A stretch of 38,409 nucleotides of DNA from Oscillospiraceae bacterium (GCA_017398685.1 JAFQFH010000028.1:1-38409); one strand, 5' to 3'; shown: positions 22,580 to 31,492, counted from the first letter of the stretch. The notes: generated from the letters alone by a model not told the origin. Translations and numbers: made by a program.

Positions 22580-24130
22580 TTACTTATATGCAACAGTGTA
22601 CACGCCGATTTGTTCAAACTTGAAGCCTTCCTCGGCCAGCACACCCATATCCACTCCGGTATGCAGCACATATGCACCATTGGGATCAGGAGTATGGGGA
22701 TTGTACCACAGGCTGAAACGGCCAAATTCCACTGCCACAAGATAGGGCGATGGATAAAAATAGTAATCCACTTCTTCCCGGAACTGCTCCACCGGATATT
22801 CGGTATAAAAGAGTATCTTTGGATAATAGGTGCCCGGTTCAAAATACACTCTTTCCCCCTTTTCCATGGCGAGCTCCAGCGCGTCCTCCATGCCGTAGTC
22901 AAAGTGAGGCTTGCACTCCTCATTATACTGGGTGAAATAATAGTGCTCAAAGCCGGCAAACAGCACAAGGTATACAGTTATCACCGCTGTCAGTACATGG
23001 CGGAAGGTCAGCGAACAGGCAAAGTAGATACCAAGTGCAATGAGCATGACAATGGGGATAAAGAGAATATTGACTTTATTTACATTAATTTTTACCAGAA
23101 TAAGCTGGGGCAGAGCCACCAAAAGCTGGATGAGCACGAAAACTTCCGGGCAGAAGCTTTTTGTACGGATAGATTTTATGATGCGTACTATACAGTAGCA
23201 AAGTCCGAAAATGGCAAAGGGCGCAGAGATAAAATAGAAAAGGCCGAATTTTGAGGGGCTGTTCCATATCCAGCCGTCACTTTGTTCAACAAATACATCC
23301 TTTATAAGCTCAAGCTTTCTGGTCTTTTCCTCAAAGCTTATTTCGCTCGTACGCATATAGAGAATTTTGGGAATTGACATGAAGGGAAGAACTATTTCCT
23401 CCATATAACCATTATTTATGGCCAGAAACAGCAGAAGCGGAGCCGCAAAAGCAGCAAGAACCACGCCGGAGAGGACAAAATATCTGTCAAAATGTATTTT
23501 GCCGCAGGCTATGGCGTAGATAAGCTGGAAGAGTATTATAAAGGGAATATATATCCAGTAAGTGGCGTAGGCATAGAGAGAGAGCCCGTACATCAAAGCC
23601 GACAACACCAGACAGCGGGGATTTTCAAGGCCCTTTACAAAAAAATACAGGCCGAAAAGGAGAAAGCCCGGCGCCATATTGGACTCAAGCCCCCAGCGGG
23701 ACATGAGGATATGCCATGGGCAGATGGCAAGCATCAGCATGGCGATAAGCCCGGCCTTTTCATCCACAAGGCGGCGCACAAGAAGATAGACTACCCAGAT
23801 GCTCAGGACAGCAACAATTAGCTGGGGCATACGGATTGCCCAGACCTCAAGGCCGAATATCGCTATAAACGGCATCATAAGGTAGCTTTCAAGCGCATTC
23901 ATGCCGCTGCCCCACGCGGTCAGATACACGGGATTATGGTAGCCCGCCGTATCCACGCCGTATTTAAGAAGCGACCAGGCTTCATATGCGGCAAAGGCCT
24001 CATCCTGATTAATACCGCCGGGGACAGCACCAAACTGATACACTCTGGCAAAAATACCCATAGCCAGAATGAGCCAGAAGTACAGCTTTGCATATTTTGG
24101 CTTTTCTCTTGTTGACTGAATTTTTTCCAT
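22580..24130 (-). CDS. Glycosyltransferase family 39 (PMT/ArnT-like) membrane protein
   Basis: Integral membrane protein of 516 residues with about eleven membrane segments, probably moving a sugar from a lipid carrier to an outward-facing acceptor. The first outer loop carries the family feature NQDEAFAAYEAWSLLKYG, with the acidic residues expected at the active site, followed by SYLMMPFIAIFG. The last 120 residues form a non-membrane domain outside the membrane. The ATG at 24130 has GGAGG five bases upstream. It has its own promoter at 24160-24188 and terminator at 22523-22563. No other glycan genes are nearby, so the acceptor is unknown. Confidence 0.88.
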   Translation of the reverse strand: MEKIQSTREKPKYAKLYFWLILAMGIFARVYQFGAVPGGINQDEAFAAYEAWSLLKYGVDTAGYHNPVYLTAWGSGMNALESYLMMPFIAIFGLEVWAIRMPQLIVAVLSIWVVYLLVRRLVDEKAGLIAMLMLAICPWHILMSRWGLESNMAPGFLLFGLYFFVKGLENPRCLVLSALMYGLSLYAYATYWIYIPFIILFQLIYAIACGKIHFDRYFVLSGVVLAAFAAPLLLFLAINNGYMEEIVLPFMSIPKILYMRTSEISFEEKTRKLELIKDVFVEQSDGWIWNSPSKFGLFYFISAPFAIFGLCYCIVRIIKSIRTKSFCPEVFVLIQLLVALPQLILVKINVNKVNILFIPIVMLIALGIYFACSLTFRHVLTAVITVYLVLFAGFEHYYFTQYNEECKPHFDYGMEDALELAMEKGERVYFEPGTYYPKILFYTEYPVEQFREEVDYYFYPSPYLVAVEFGRFSLWYNPHTPDPNGAYVLHTGVDMGVLAEEGFKFEQIGVYTVAYK

Positions 24131-24159
24131 GCTGTCCTCCGTTTTTGTGCGTGAAGCTT

Positions 24160-24188
24160 ATTATATCCCAAGTGCGGCATATTTGCAA
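24160..24188 (-). promoter_or_regulatory. Promoter of the GT39-type gene
   Basis: Minus strand: TTGCAA (24183-24188), a 17-base spacer and TATAAT (24160-24165), about 30 bases before the start codon. Confidence 0.75.
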
Positions 24189-24214
24189 GTTTGGCAGCTT
24201 AACACATTATTCAT

Positions 24215-24243
24215 TTGCCTTTTCAGGCTTATTATGCTAATAT
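24215..24243 (+). promoter_or_regulatory. Probable promoter of the ParB-like/BMP gene pair
   Basis: TTGCCT (24215-24220), a 17-base spacer and TAATAT (24238-24243), about 33 bases before the start codon; each box matches the consensus at four of six positions. Confidence 0.5.
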
Positions 24244-24275
24244 GCAGAAAGTTAAAATCCATTGGAGGAACATAA

Positions 24276-26225
24276 ATGAACAGACAGGAAGCTGTTTATC
24301 AATATAATACTGCCTATAAACTCGGGCAGAAATACTACAAAAACGCCATAAGCCGCGGCGAACACCCCTTCCCTCCTGTGCTGGACGAAATTCTGGATGA
24401 ATCCACTGTGTCCGGCAGGGTGAAGCTGGGCGTTGTGAATGTGCCGTCTGAGCTTATCGTGGGCGTAAAGAGTGCAGGCCGCGTTTCCGCCCTGGCTGGA
24501 AATTTCATGCCTATTCTGGACGAAGGCAGCGAATTTGCCGCAAAGTGGATAAGCCTGTGCGATGCTCATCTGAGCGAAGAGGGCATACGCGATGCCATTG
24601 TATGCTTTGAATACATGGGCCGCTTTTATGTGCAGGAAGGCAACAAAAGAGCAAGCGTTCTGAAAAGCTACGGTGCTGCCACTATACCTGCGGTAGTCAC
24701 ACGAATAGTTCCGAAGTATTCCGACGAACACGATGTGCAGGTCTATTACGAGTTCATGAGCTTTTATCAGTTGTCAGGCCTGTACAGAATTCAGTTCAGG
24801 CGCAAAGGCCAGTATGCAAAGCTCCACGCTGCACTGGGCTATGAACCGGGCCACGTATGGACTGAGAGTGAACGCAGAAGCTTTTCCGCCGGTCTCTCCC
24901 ATTTCAACATGGCCTTCGATAAGGTCAACACAGAAAATCTGGATATTCTGCCCTGTGAGGCGCTTTTGTCAATGCTGGAACTGTTCAGTTTTCAGGAGAT
25001 AAAGGATCAGAGCGTCACTGAGCTTGTAAAAAATCTCTCCGGTATATGGGCCGATGTGAAAACGCAGCTTGAAAAACTGCCTCTTGAAGTCAGCACCGAG
25101 CCGGAGCAGCTTGAACAGAGTTTACTTACAAAGCTTTTTGGCGTGGGTAAACTGGAGCACAGTACAGTCGCCTTTATCTATGCTTTTGACCCTTTGACCA
25201 GCGCATGGACCAAGGGACACGATCTGGGCCGCGAAAACCTTGAAAAACGTCTGGGCAATCGCGTGGATGTACGGGTATATAACGCCTTTGACAAAGACTA
25301 TGTCTCTGCAATGGAGAAGGCCGTGGAAGACGGCGCCGAGCTTATTTTTGCCACAACTCCGCCCATGATGGATGCCTGCCGCCGTATCGCCGCAGAGCAC
25401 CCCGAGGTCAAGCTCTTCAACTGTGCACTTTACAGGCACTATTCCGGCGTGCGCACCTATTATAGCCGCATATACGAGTCAAAGTTCATAACCGGCGCCA
25501 TCGCCGGAGCCATGACCGAAAGCGATGTTGTAGGCTACGTTGCAAACTACCCGATTTACGGCGTGCCTGCCAGCATAAATGCTTTTGCACTGGGTGTGCG
25601 TATGACAAACCCCAGAGCCAGAGTAAAGCTTTTATGGTCCTGCACCGAAGGTGACCCTCTGATGGAGTTTGCCGCTGAAGGCATCACTGTTATTTCAAAC
25701 CGTGATGCAGCAAATCCCATATATTCACACAGAGCCTACGACTGGGGTACCTATAAGCTGCTGGAGGATGGAACGATGCAGCCTCTGGCAGTCCCCTACT
25801 GGGACTGGGGTACCTTCTATGAAAGGGTCGTACTGGCACATCTCAACGGCGCGCTTGGCAGCGGACACAGTGAAAAGGCTATTAACTACTGGTGGGGTAT
25901 GGACAGCGGCGTTATCAATGTTCAGCTCAGCGACAGTCTCCCCAGCGGAGTAAAGACCTTGGCCGGAATACTGAAACATGGGCTTATGAATGGTGAAATA
26001 TCTCCTTTCAAAACTCCCATGTTCGACCAAAGCGGGGTTCTTCGCTTCACCGGTGAGGCGGAGCCCGGCGCAGAAGACCTGATGGAGATGAACTGGTTCT
26101 GCGACAATGTGGACGGCGCTCTCCCCAGCTTTGACCAGCTCCTCCCCCATTCCCTTGACATAGTAAAGCTTCTTGGCATTATCCCCATGGATGAAACGAC
26201 AGAAAGAGAGGAAAACAAGGCGTGA
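24276..26225 (+). CDS. Cytoplasmic BMP-domain protein with N-terminal ParB-like domain
   Basis: A 649-residue protein with two parts. Residues about 85-145 resemble the ParB/sulfiredoxin-type fold (FYVQEGNKRASVLKSYGA followed by ATIPAVVTRI). Residues about 290-600 resemble the BMP (Med/PnrA) domain, which binds purine nucleosides in characterised lipoproteins (TVAFIYAFDPLTSAWTKGHD, ELIFATTPPMMD, VGYVANYPIYGVPASINAFA). There is no signal peptide or lipobox, so it should stay in the cytoplasm and is not an ordinary transporter component. No ABC permease or ATPase is nearby. The start has GGAGGAAC upstream. It overlaps a metallophosphoesterase gene by four bases, so the two are translationally coupled and probably act together. 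Confidence 0.9.
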   Translation: MNRQEAVYQYNTAYKLGQKYYKNAISRGEHPFPPVLDEILDESTVSGRVKLGVVNVPSELIVGVKSAGRVSALAGNFMPILDEGSEFAAKWISLCDAHLSEEGIRDAIVCFEYMGRFYVQEGNKRASVLKSYGAATIPAVVTRIVPKYSDEHDVQVYYEFMSFYQLSGLYRIQFRRKGQYAKLHAALGYEPGHVWTESERRSFSAGLSHFNMAFDKVNTENLDILPCEALLSMLELFSFQEIKDQSVTELVKNLSGIWADVKTQLEKLPLEVSTEPEQLEQSLLTKLFGVGKLEHSTVAFIYAFDPLTSAWTKGHDLGRENLEKRLGNRVDVRVYNAFDKDYVSAMEKAVEDGAELIFATTPPMMDACRRIAAEHPEVKLFNCALYRHYSGVRTYYSRIYESKFITGAIAGAMTESDVVGYVANYPIYGVPASINAFALGVRMTNPRARVKLLWSCTEGDPLMEFAAEGITVISNRDAANPIYSHRAYDWGTYKLLEDGTMQPLAVPYWDWGTFYERVVLAHLNGALGSGHSEKAINYWWGMDSGVINVQLSDSLPSGVKTLAGILKHGLMNGEISPFKTPMFDQSGVLRFTGEAEPGAEDLMEMNWFCDNVDGALPSFDQLLPHSLDIVKLLGIIPMDETTEREENKA

Positions 26226-26815
26226 AAATACTTCTGGTAGCAGACGAAGAGAGCAGCTATCTCTGGGATCATTACAGGCCCGGTATGCTGAAGGACTATG
26301 ATATGATTTTGTCCGCAGGTGATCTCAAAGCCAGCTACCTGAGTTTCCTTGTTACCATGGCTAACCGCCCGCTTTTGTATATACACGGCAACCACGACGT
26401 TTCCTACTCCCGGCGTCCTCCGGAAGGCTGCGAGTGTATTGAGGATAAGCTTGTTGTAGTGAACGGGGTGCGTATACTTGGGCTGGGTGGCTGCATGAGA
26501 TATAACCTTGGCGCACATCAGTATACCGAAAGGGAAATGCGGCGGCGTATAAGAAAGCTGCGGCTGAAACTGTTTATGGCCGGAGGCGTGGACATTGTTT
26601 TGAGCCACGCACCTGTAGCCGGCTACGGCGACCAGGATGACCCTGCCCACCGTGGTTTTGAATGTTTTCTGGAGCTTATTGATAAATACAAGCCCAGATA
26701 CTGGGTATACGGACACGTACACAAAAGCTACGGCAGCAATAAATTCCAGCGCATCATACAATGCGGCGACACACAGATTATAAATGCCTCCGGCAGATAT
26801 GAATTGGAGATATAA
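26222..26815 (+). CDS. Metallophosphoesterase (calcineurin-like)
   Basis: Predicted phosphodiesterase or phosphatase of 197 residues with the metal-binding motifs GD (33-34), GNHD (56-59), His129 in LSHAP and GHVH (164-167). The usual first motif Asp-X-His reads ADEESSYLWD, so the His ligand is missing at that place. It starts with GTG at 26222, overlapping the stop of the BMP-domain gene by four bases. The coupling suggests that it acts on a nucleotide or phosphate compound sensed by that protein (inference). The gene ends at a strong bidirectional terminator. Confidence 0.92.
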   Translation: MKILLVADEESSYLWDHYRPGMLKDYDMILSAGDLKASYLSFLVTMANRPLLYIHGNHDVSYSRRPPEGCECIEDKLVVVNGVRILGLGGCMRYNLGAHQYTEREMRRRIRKLRLKLFMAGGVDIVLSHAPVAGYGDQDDPAHRGFECFLELIDKYKPRYWVYGHVHKSYGSNKFQRIIQCGDTQIINASGRYELEI

Positions 26816-26846
26816 AAAACCTGAGTTTCAAAAACTCAGGTTTTTT
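26814..26846. terminator. Bidirectional terminator between metallophosphoesterase and N-acetyltransferase genes
   Basis: Fifteen-base perfect stem with a three-base loop, built around CCTGAGTTT and AAACTCAGG and flanked by six A on one side and six T on the other. It therefore works for both convergent units, including the end of the catabolic operon. Confidence 0.95.
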
Positions 26847-26848
26847 AT

Positions 26849-27610
26849 CTATTTTACAAGGCCGAATCTGGCATATGCAGCGGGCATTTCATCCTCGCTC
26901 AGTTCCTTTACAGTAACTTCGCCGTCCTTAAATTCCTTGTACACATTGCCGTCCAGTGTGATGCGGCCTGTGGCAGTTTTGAGGGAGAACATCTCCGCAT
27001 GGATGAAGGGAGAGTCGGGGTGCTTCTCGCAGTAGCAGCTTAGGGCAACATAGTCCTGGGGCAGCTGGGGTTCCTCCGTGAAGGAATAGAACTGCCGCCA
27101 CTGGCCCTTATAATAGTCCATCAGTACCCAGCCGAGAAATTCGTCCTTATCAAAGCGGTAGCACTCGTCAAACTGAGGCTGCTCAAGGCCCTCAACAAGC
27201 TTGAGAGGATAGCGGGGGCAGACCTCGCCGATGCCCACATCCGCGCAGTACACGCCGTCGGCAGCCTCAACCCGAAGCACCCTGTGGCGGCGCATAGGTA
27301 TGGAGCTTTCGCCGCGGAGGTAGCGGGAGGCGTACTCCGTGACCTTGTAGCCCAGCTCTCTCAAAAGCCACGCGAAAAGGCCGTTTAGCTCAAAGCAGTA
27401 GCCGCCCTTGCCTTCCTCTACCACCTTCTGATAGAGCCCCTCATCATCCAGTCTGAGTGGGATGCCGCGGATAATGTCCAGATTTTCGTAGGGGACAGTG
27501 GTGCAGTGGGCAAAGTGGAGTTTTTTGAGAAGCTGGCCGTCGGGGACTATGGTTTCGGGCATTTCAAGGCCGATGCGCTTGAAATACTTTTCTACTTTTA
27601 CTTTCTCCAT
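26849..27610 (-). CDS. Arylamine N-acetyltransferase
   Basis: Acetyl-CoA-dependent N-acetyltransferase family, 253 residues. The catalytic triad is visible at normal spacing: Cys72 in GGYCFELNGLF, His109 in RRHRVL and Asp124 in ADVGIG. The N-terminal phrase TTVPYENLDI is also typical. These enzymes acetylate aromatic amines and hydrazines, and some act in biosynthesis. The gene is the last of the operon. Its ATG at 27610 overlaps the end of a Gfo/Idh/MocA gene by 13 bases, with GGAGGAG inside that gene as its ribosome binding site. The coupling suggests a role linked to the operon's substrate, which is unusual for this family. Confidence 0.94.
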   Translation of the reverse strand: MEKVKVEKYFKRIGLEMPETIVPDGQLLKKLHFAHCTTVPYENLDIIRGIPLRLDDEGLYQKVVEEGKGGYCFELNGLFAWLLRELGYKVTEYASRYLRGESSIPMRRHRVLRVEAADGVYCADVGIGEVCPRYPLKLVEGLEQPQFDECYRFDKDEFLGWVLMDYYKGQWRQFYSFTEEPQLPQDYVALSCYCEKHPDSPFIHAEMFSLKTATGRITLDGNVYKEFKDGEVTVKELSEDEMPAAYARFGLVK

Positions 27611-28584
27611 GGTGCAGATATCTCCTCCAGAAGTTCCATAACGGTCAGAAGCTGCTCACGGCTCACATAGGGCGTGGGCTTGTTTTCGCGGACGCACTCA
27701 AGAAAATGCTTGAGCTCATTGTAGTACCAGCCGCAGGGAGGTACGTTGATGCCGGTGGACACCATCACATCGTCAGTGCAGTCATAGACCCTCGGCTCGG
27801 AGCCAAACTGATAGGCGGTGAGGGTATTGCCGTCATTTATCATCATGCCGTTTTCAAAGTAGACACGCCAGCGGGCAGTCCATGGAATGTCGGCATTGAA
27901 CCATGCGGCCTCGCCGCCCACGTGGAGACGGCCATAGTCATAAAGGGCGCGAAACTGCTCCGGATAGCTCTTGCCGTCACCCTGACAGGAGCTGATGCTG
28001 AACTTTTCAGGCTTGCCGAAAAGGGAGACGATCACGTCAAGATCATGGATATGCAGGTCATAGGGCAGAAGACCGGACTTGTTCACATCAAAGAGCCAGC
28101 CGTCCATAGCCCACTGGGGGCAGGCGGAAAGGCGCTCAAAGTAGGCATCCAGAGGCTTGCCGAAGCACTCTGTTCTGACTGCCTCGCGCAGATACTCCAC
28201 TTCCTTGGTGTACTGCAAGACCTGAGCTATATAAAGCTGTACGCCCTGCTTTTCAGCCTCGTCGAGCATTTCTTTGGCATCCTTATAGGAAAGGGCGATA
28301 GGCTTTTCACAGATAGTGTGCTTTTTGAGCTTAAGGCTTTCCATGACCAGATCATGATGGGTATAGGTGGGGGTGCAGACATCCACAATGTCTATATCGC
28401 AGTTTTCCACCATGGCGGTAATGCTTTCAAAGCAGGGCACGCCCCATTTTTCGGCAGTGTCCTTTGCCCGCTTGGATGAACCCACCACAGCCGCCACACG
28501 GCAGCCTTCTATTTCCTGAAAGTTGGCGTAGTGGACGGCGCCCATGCCGCCAACGCCAACCAGACCGATTTTAAGTTCTTTCAT
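27598..28584 (-). CDS. Gfo/Idh/MocA-family oxidoreductase (second in operon)
   Basis: NAD(P)-dependent sugar or cyclitol dehydrogenase of 328 residues. The N-terminal Rossmann fold begins GLVGVGGMGAVHYANF, with CEKPIALS carrying the conserved Lys. The C-terminal domain has DLHIHDLDVIVSLFG with the catalytic Asp and His. It shares little beyond family motifs with the other Gfo/Idh protein at 30362-31405, so the two probably act on different steps or substrates. It starts nine bases after the TIM-barrel gene at 28594-29409 and is translationally coupled to the N-acetyltransferase gene. The exact substrate is unknown. Confidence 0.93.
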   Translation of the reverse strand: MKELKIGLVGVGGMGAVHYANFQEIEGCRVAAVVGSSKRAKDTAEKWGVPCFESITAMVENCDIDIVDVCTPTYTHHDLVMESLKLKKHTICEKPIALSYKDAKEMLDEAEKQGVQLYIAQVLQYTKEVEYLREAVRTECFGKPLDAYFERLSACPQWAMDGWLFDVNKSGLLPYDLHIHDLDVIVSLFGKPEKFSISSCQGDGKSYPEQFRALYDYGRLHVGGEAAWFNADIPWTARWRVYFENGMMINDGNTLTAYQFGSEPRVYDCTDDVMVSTGINVPPCGWYYNELKHFLECVRENKPTPYVSREQLLTVMELLEEISAPWRK

Positions 28585-28593
28585 GACCGCTCC

Positions 28594-29409
28594 TTAAAAC
28601 TCAAAGCCCTGTGCACGCAGATACTCGGCTGAGTCAACGACGGCCTTGTTTATCTCGTCAAGGTCCTTGGGGCCAGCCTGGGTAAACTCTATCTCAATGG
28701 AGAAGGGACTGAGATTATCCTTCTCATCCAGCATGGCAAAAATCTCAGGAAACTGGACATAGCCCTTACCCAATGCAGGGAAGTCCCACTCCTGACGGCC
28801 TCCGGCCTTTTCCTTAAGGTGCACGTAGCCCACCTTGTCAATGCAGGCGGCAAAGTCCTCGGGGACGTTCACATCGCCGTAGAAGATGGCGTTTGCAGTG
28901 TCATAGTTGACCATGACCCTCTCGGAGCCTACAAGCTCCGCTATCTCCTTGAGGATCACGCCTGTGCCGTGGTCACCGTGAACCTCCAGCACCAGCTTCA
29001 TATCATACTTTTCAAGATAGGGTACCAGGTTCTTGATATGCTCTGCCACGACCTCGTTGGAGGCAACGGCCTTGTCCTCAAGGTGAGCCTCGCCGATGGA
29101 AGAGACGATATAGTCACAGCCGAAGAAGTGGGCCATGCGGATGTTCTTTACGAAATCGCCGATGCGCTGGGTGTCCATGAGATTGGTGTGTCCGCTCATG
29201 GCAAAGGGGATGAGGCCGGCCTCATCCAGCATGTCCTTGACCTCAAGCAGTCTTTCAAAGCTCTGGTTGGGGAAAACATGCTCGGTCCAGCCCTTGGTGG
29301 CGGTAAGCTCTATATACTTGAAGCCTGCGGCCTTGATGCCAGCAATGGCCTCCTCAATGGAGTACCCGTGGTAGCAGTTGGAGTTGACGGCAATTATCCT
29401 TTTTTTCAT
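28594..29409 (-). CDS. Sugar phosphate isomerase/epimerase-like TIM barrel (second in operon)
   Basis: Xylose-isomerase-like TIM barrel of 271 residues (AP_endonuc_2 family), related to inosose dehydratases, IolI-type isomerases and keto-sugar epimerases. Metal-binding candidates are the Glu in LVLEVHGDHG, Asp in VNYDTANAIF, His in VGYVHLKEK and Glu in FSIEIEFT. The ATG at 29409 is chosen because AAAGGAG lies eight bases upstream; a GTG three codons earlier is inside that spacing. It lies 13 bases after the first TIM-barrel gene, so the pair probably acts in series on one carbon skeleton. Confidence 0.92.
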   Translation of the reverse strand: MKKRIIAVNSNCYHGYSIEEAIAGIKAAGFKYIELTATKGWTEHVFPNQSFERLLEVKDMLDEAGLIPFAMSGHTNLMDTQRIGDFVKNIRMAHFFGCDYIVSSIGEAHLEDKAVASNEVVAEHIKNLVPYLEKYDMKLVLEVHGDHGTGVILKEIAELVGSERVMVNYDTANAIFYGDVNVPEDFAACIDKVGYVHLKEKAGGRQEWDFPALGKGYVQFPEIFAMLDEKDNLSPFSIEIEFTQAGPKDLDEINKAVVDSAEYLRAQGFEF

Positions 29410-29422
29410 GGAGAGCACTCCT

Positions 29423-30346
29423 TTACATGATGAAGTTGTTCAGATAGCGCTTGGAGAGCCTGATGGAAGTGAGGATATCCTCGCGGCAGCTTTCAAAGGC
29501 CTTGTCCTCAACTTCGATGACGGCACAGCCGTTGAAGCGGATATCGTTGAGAGCGGAGACGAATGCGCCCCAGTTCACATCGCCAAGGCCGGGGATCTTG
29601 GGGGACATATAGTCCAGAGGATAGGCCAGAACGCCGCAGTCAGCAAGCTTGTCTGGATAGAGCTTTATGTCCTTGAAGTGGATGTGGAAAATTCTGTCCT
29701 TGAACTCGTAGACAGTCTTGAGATAGTCCAGACCCTGCCAGACATAGTGGCTGGGGTCGAAGTTAAGACCAAAGTTGGGGGAAGGAATGAGCTCGAAGAG
29801 CTTGCGGTATATGACGGGGGTGCACATTAGGTTCTGTCCGCCGGGCCACTGGTCGCGTCCGAAGAGCATGGGGCAGTTCTCGATGGCGATTTTAACATTG
29901 CAGTCCTCTGCAAGCTTGATAAGCCCGGGCCATACCTGCATGAAAAGCTCAATATTTTCTTCAACGGTTTTATTCTGGTCGCGGCCGATAAAGGTGGTGA
30001 CCATACCCACACCCAGCTTGCCGGAGGCACGGATGACAGCTTTGAGATGCTCAATGGCGGCAGCGCTCTTGGCGGAGTCTGCATCCAGAACATTGGGATA
30101 GAAGGCCAGAGAGGAGATGGTCATGCCCTTGTCAGCAATGTACTTATTCACATATGCTGCGTACTCATCGTCCTCGACGACGCGCTCACAGTCAATATGG
30201 GAGACACCGGCATAGCGGCGCTCTGCCTTGCCTGCGGGCCAGCAGGCTACTTCAAGGCACTCAAAGCCCATTTCGGCTGCGGTATCCACAGCTTCTTCAA
30301 AATTCCAACCGTCCAGAATGGCGGTGAGAAGACCAAACTTAAACAT
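29423..30346 (-). CDS. Sugar phosphate isomerase/epimerase-like TIM barrel (first in operon)
   Basis: A 307-residue TIM barrel of the xylose-isomerase-like superfamily. Probable metal ligands are Glu in VKIAIENCPML, Asp in LNFDPSHYVWQG, His in IFHIHFKDIK and Glu in AVIEVED. The FDPSHYVWQG stretch is common in the sub-group found beside Gfo/Idh dehydrogenases in sugar, inositol and glycoside gene clusters (from memory). It lies 15 bases after the first Gfo/Idh gene. The reaction could be isomerisation, epimerisation, dehydration or beta-elimination of an oxidised sugar; sequence alone does not decide. Confidence 0.92.
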   Translation of the reverse strand: MFKFGLLTAILDGWNFEEAVDTAAEMGFECLEVACWPAGKAERRYAGVSHIDCERVVEDDEYAAYVNKYIADKGMTISSLAFYPNVLDADSAKSAAAIEHLKAVIRASGKLGVGMVTTFIGRDQNKTVEENIELFMQVWPGLIKLAEDCNVKIAIENCPMLFGRDQWPGGQNLMCTPVIYRKLFELIPSPNFGLNFDPSHYVWQGLDYLKTVYEFKDRIFHIHFKDIKLYPDKLADCGVLAYPLDYMSPKIPGLGDVNWGAFVSALNDIRFNGCAVIEVEDKAFESCREDILTSIRLSKRYLNNFIM

Positions 30347-30361
30347 GATTATTCTCCCTTC

Positions 30362-31405
30362 TTACTTGTTCTCTTCTATTTCTACTGCCTGACCGATCTC
30401 GGAGGACTTAATGGAGGCAAATACAGCGCGCATGGCATAAAGAGCAGACTCGCCGGAAATTTCAGGTGCCTTGCCGTTTACAATGCAGTCCACCCACAGG
30501 TCGATAACGCCGGACTTGGTCTGGTTGTCGTTGGTCTGGATCTGCTCCACATCGTAGAACTTCTCCTCCCCTGTTGCAAGCTTGACAACGATGGAGTGGG
30601 CAGGATCATCATAGATACGCATGATGCCCTTGGTGCCGTAGAGGATGGTGGAGTTATCCTCAGCGCCGTAGAAGGTCCAGCTGGCGGTCATTGTGCCGAC
30701 GATGCCGCCGGTCATTTCGTAGATGCAGAATGCGTTATCGTCAACGCCGATAAGCTCGCCGTCTTCGCCGCGCTTGTCAATCGTGCAGAGCTTTGCGGTG
30801 GTACGGATGACGCGCTGACCGGTGAGGAAGTGGATAAGGTCAGTTTTATGTACGCCAAGGTCGGCCATGACACCCATAGCAGCCTTGCTCTTATCAAAGA
30901 ACCAGGTGTTTTTGCCGGGATTGATGGACCAGGTCTCAGGGCCGCCGTGACCGAAGGTGGTGCGGAAGGATACGATATTACCGATAAGTCCCTCGTCAAT
31001 AAGCTGCTTTGCGCAGACATGTGCCCTTGCAAGGCGCTGGTTATGGGCGATCATGAGGTATTTGCCGCTTTCCTTTGCAGCCTTTACCATTTCTTCGCAC
31101 TCCTCTATGGTGACGGCCATAGGCTTTTCGCAGAGAACGTGCTTGCCTGCTTTAAGAGCCTTGATGGTCAGCTCTGCATGGGCGTAGTTTGCAGCGCAGA
31201 CGGAGACAGCGTCAATATTGGGGTCGCCAATAAGCTCCTCGGCGGTGGCGCAGACCTTGCCGCCGTACTTTGCAGCCATGTCCTCAGCTCTTTTTACGGT
31301 GGGGTTATAGAAAGCATAAAGCTGAACATTTGCGTTGTCTGCATACTCGGGGATGTGGCGGACCTGGGCGATTTTGCCGCAGCCCAGCATACCAACTCGG
31401 ATCAT
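30362..31405 (-). CDS. Gfo/Idh/MocA-family oxidoreductase (first in operon)
   Basis: NAD(P)-dependent dehydrogenase of 347 residues. The Rossmann start is GMLGCGKIAQVRHIPEY, the conserved Lys is in CEKPMAVT, and the active-site Asp and His are in DLGVHKTDLIHFLTG. Family members oxidise inositols, glucose and its phosphates, or 3-position hydroxyls of glycosides. Here it directly follows the permease gene of an RbsC-type importer, so it probably performs the first step on the imported compound. A GC-rich hairpin lies between the two genes. Confidence 0.94.
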   Translation of the reverse strand: MIRVGMLGCGKIAQVRHIPEYADNANVQLYAFYNPTVKRAEDMAAKYGGKVCATAEELIGDPNIDAVSVCAANYAHAELTIKALKAGKHVLCEKPMAVTIEECEEMVKAAKESGKYLMIAHNQRLARAHVCAKQLIDEGLIGNIVSFRTTFGHGGPETWSINPGKNTWFFDKSKAAMGVMADLGVHKTDLIHFLTGQRVIRTTAKLCTIDKRGEDGELIGVDDNAFCIYEMTGGIVGTMTASWTFYGAEDNSTILYGTKGIMRIYDDPAHSIVVKLATGEEKFYDVEQIQTNDNQTKSGVIDLWVDCIVNGKAPEISGESALYAMRAVFASIKSSEIGQAVEIEENK

Positions 31406-31446
31406 GGTTAATTCCTCCGTTTCGATATAGTGTTAATATGTTTTGT

Positions 31447-31474
31447 GGGCGAGGGCAGAATTCTCCCCTCGCCC
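31447..31474 (-). other. Hairpin between permease and first dehydrogenase gene
   Basis: Nine-base perfect stem (GGGCGAGGG and CCCTCGCCC) with a ten-base loop. No T-run follows on the minus strand, so a role in mRNA processing or stability is more likely than termination. Confidence 0.5.
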
Positions 31475-31492
31475 GTAATTACAGGTTGAAAA

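Noticed and set aside
30047..31411. 454-codon open frame on the plus strand opposite a Gfo/Idh/MocA gene
   Set aside because: It is a codon-bias shadow of the dehydrogenase gene, with no domain and no suitable start context.
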